From Mucilaginibacter boryungensis (GTDB lineage: Bacteria; Bacteroidota; Bacteroidia; Sphingobacteriales; Sphingobacteriaceae), in contig NZ_JADFFM010000002.1 in assembly GCF_015221995.1 (NCBI RefSeq), forward strand, positions 62,001 to 126,000: DNA of 64,000 nucleotides, given 5' to 3'. Below the pieces are notes generated by a model, which had not been told where the DNA came from, ran no database searches, and was given only the letters and a program-made list of their open reading frames with translations. How positions within the stretch are numbered: the first letter of the stretch is position 1; every line of letters begins with the position of its first letter. Below, in pieces: positions 63,583 through 64,000 of the stretch. The position numbers and the translations under genes are program-made.

Positions 63583-64000
63583 ATGGAAATACTTATCAAA
63601 ATATTTGGCGAAGGGAAAGACCTGAATACCTTGCAAATGAGTTGCAGGGGGATAGTCATATTTTTTATTGCGTTGGTACTTATCCGCGTCTCGGGTCGGC
63701 GGTCGTTTGGGTTGCGCACACCGCTGGATAATATTATCGGCATTTTATTGGGCGCTATATTAAGCCGGGCTGTAGCAGGCGCGTCTCCATTTATACCCGT
63801 AATAGTTACCTGTTTTATTACAGTATTGCTGCACAGGCTATTTGGCTGGATGATTGTAAAAAGTAAAACATTTGCCAGCATTGTAGAAGGTAATAAAATA
63901 TTACTTTTTGAAAATGGCAGGTTTATTAAAGAGAACCAGGAAAGGGCTTTGGTTTGCGAGGAAGATATTATGCAGGGCATCCGCAAATCGGCATTGACAG
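63583..64000 (+). CDS. DUF421 (YetF-like) membrane protein, 5' part
   Basis: The ATG at 63583 opens a frame that continues past the window end (139 residues visible). There are about three membrane segments (GIVIFFIALVLIRVSG, NIIGILLGAILSRAVAG, FIPVIVTCFITVLLHRLFGW), then a soluble part with SKTFASIVEGNKILLFENGRF and a helix ALVCEEDIMQGIRKSAL, which match DUF421/YetF. These proteins are of unclear function and often accompany stress genes. Confidence 0.85.
   Translation, partial: MEILIKIFGEGKDLNTLQMSCRGIVIFFIALVLIRVSGRRSFGLRTPLDNIIGILLGAILSRAVAGASPFIPVIVTCFITVLLHRLFGWMIVKSKTFASIVEGNKILLFENGRFIKENQERALVCEEDIMQGIRKSALT

Overview
The window is a stretch of a Bacteroidota chromosome, most likely from Sphingobacteriaceae and close in style to Mucilaginibacter or Pedobacter. 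This rests on gene content (polysaccharide hydrolases, CarboxypepD_reg/outer-membrane barrel receptor, ECF sigma/anti-sigma pairs, DUF4097 proteins, XdhC-MobA pair), on TAnnTTTG-type -7 promoter boxes, on starts without a clear Shine-Dalgarno sequence, and on several GTCAT...ATGAC intergenic palindromes. No search was run, so the genus is an inference.

Region 1 (1-1010) holds the end of a pirin gene and an exported redoxin. Region 2 (1371-22929) is one long + strand catabolic locus. It opens with a translationally coupled block: a solute-binding-like protein without a signal peptide, two tandem CaiB/BaiF CoA-transferases, a second solute-binding-like protein without a signal peptide, and a Gfo/Idh/MocA oxidoreductase. 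MaoC dehydratase and a FucP-like MFS transporter follow. Next come a RuBisCO-like protein, a DUF1537 four-carbon-acid kinase, an Asp/Glu racemase-like protein, a BASS-type symporter, a fucose/arabinose isomerase-like protein, a two-gene transketolase, a complete ribose-type ABC importer with DUF2291, and an FGGY kinase. The combination of RuBisCO-like protein, DUF1537 kinase, oxidoreductase, split transketolase and ribose-type importer resembles known D-apiose/apionate catabolism. GH28 and CE15 genes directly downstream (23062-25791) fit a plant pectin or hemicellulose source. LacI-operator-like palindromes with an AATCGWT core lie before the first operon, the isomerase, the GH28/CE15 pair and a distant GH3 gene.

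Region 3 (25797-34380, mostly - strand) contains an MtfA-type peptidase, SGNH hydrolase, cytidine deaminase, ParE, an ECF sigma factor coupled to an unusual inner-membrane-anchored outer-membrane-barrel protein, and small lipoproteins. Region 4 (34491-43499) contains an APC permease with a Cys/Met PLP enzyme, MarR, XdhC-MobA, and the uronate genes kduI, an SDR and a DUF4350-like protein. Region 5 (43987-46520) looks thiol/sulfur related: a peroxiredoxin-like protein with no cysteine, DUF4395, a tRNA-Cys-like RNA gene, and a 1-Cys peroxiredoxin led by a clear SAM-I riboswitch with a good promoter. Region 6 (46881-57646) has a sigma/anti-sigma/DUF4097/outer-membrane receptor operon, an S9 peptidase, and an AraC regulator with its probable SDR target. 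Region 7 (57762-64000) has a GH3 glycosidase, a tandem palindromic repeat array, a stress-type SDR, a Cys-rich four-helix-bundle protein, several very small genes, a CinA-C protein and the start of a DUF421 membrane protein.

The intergenic spaces are rich in palindromic repeat families. One pair shows compensatory base changes. No CRISPR array, insertion sequence, phage or rRNA gene was seen.
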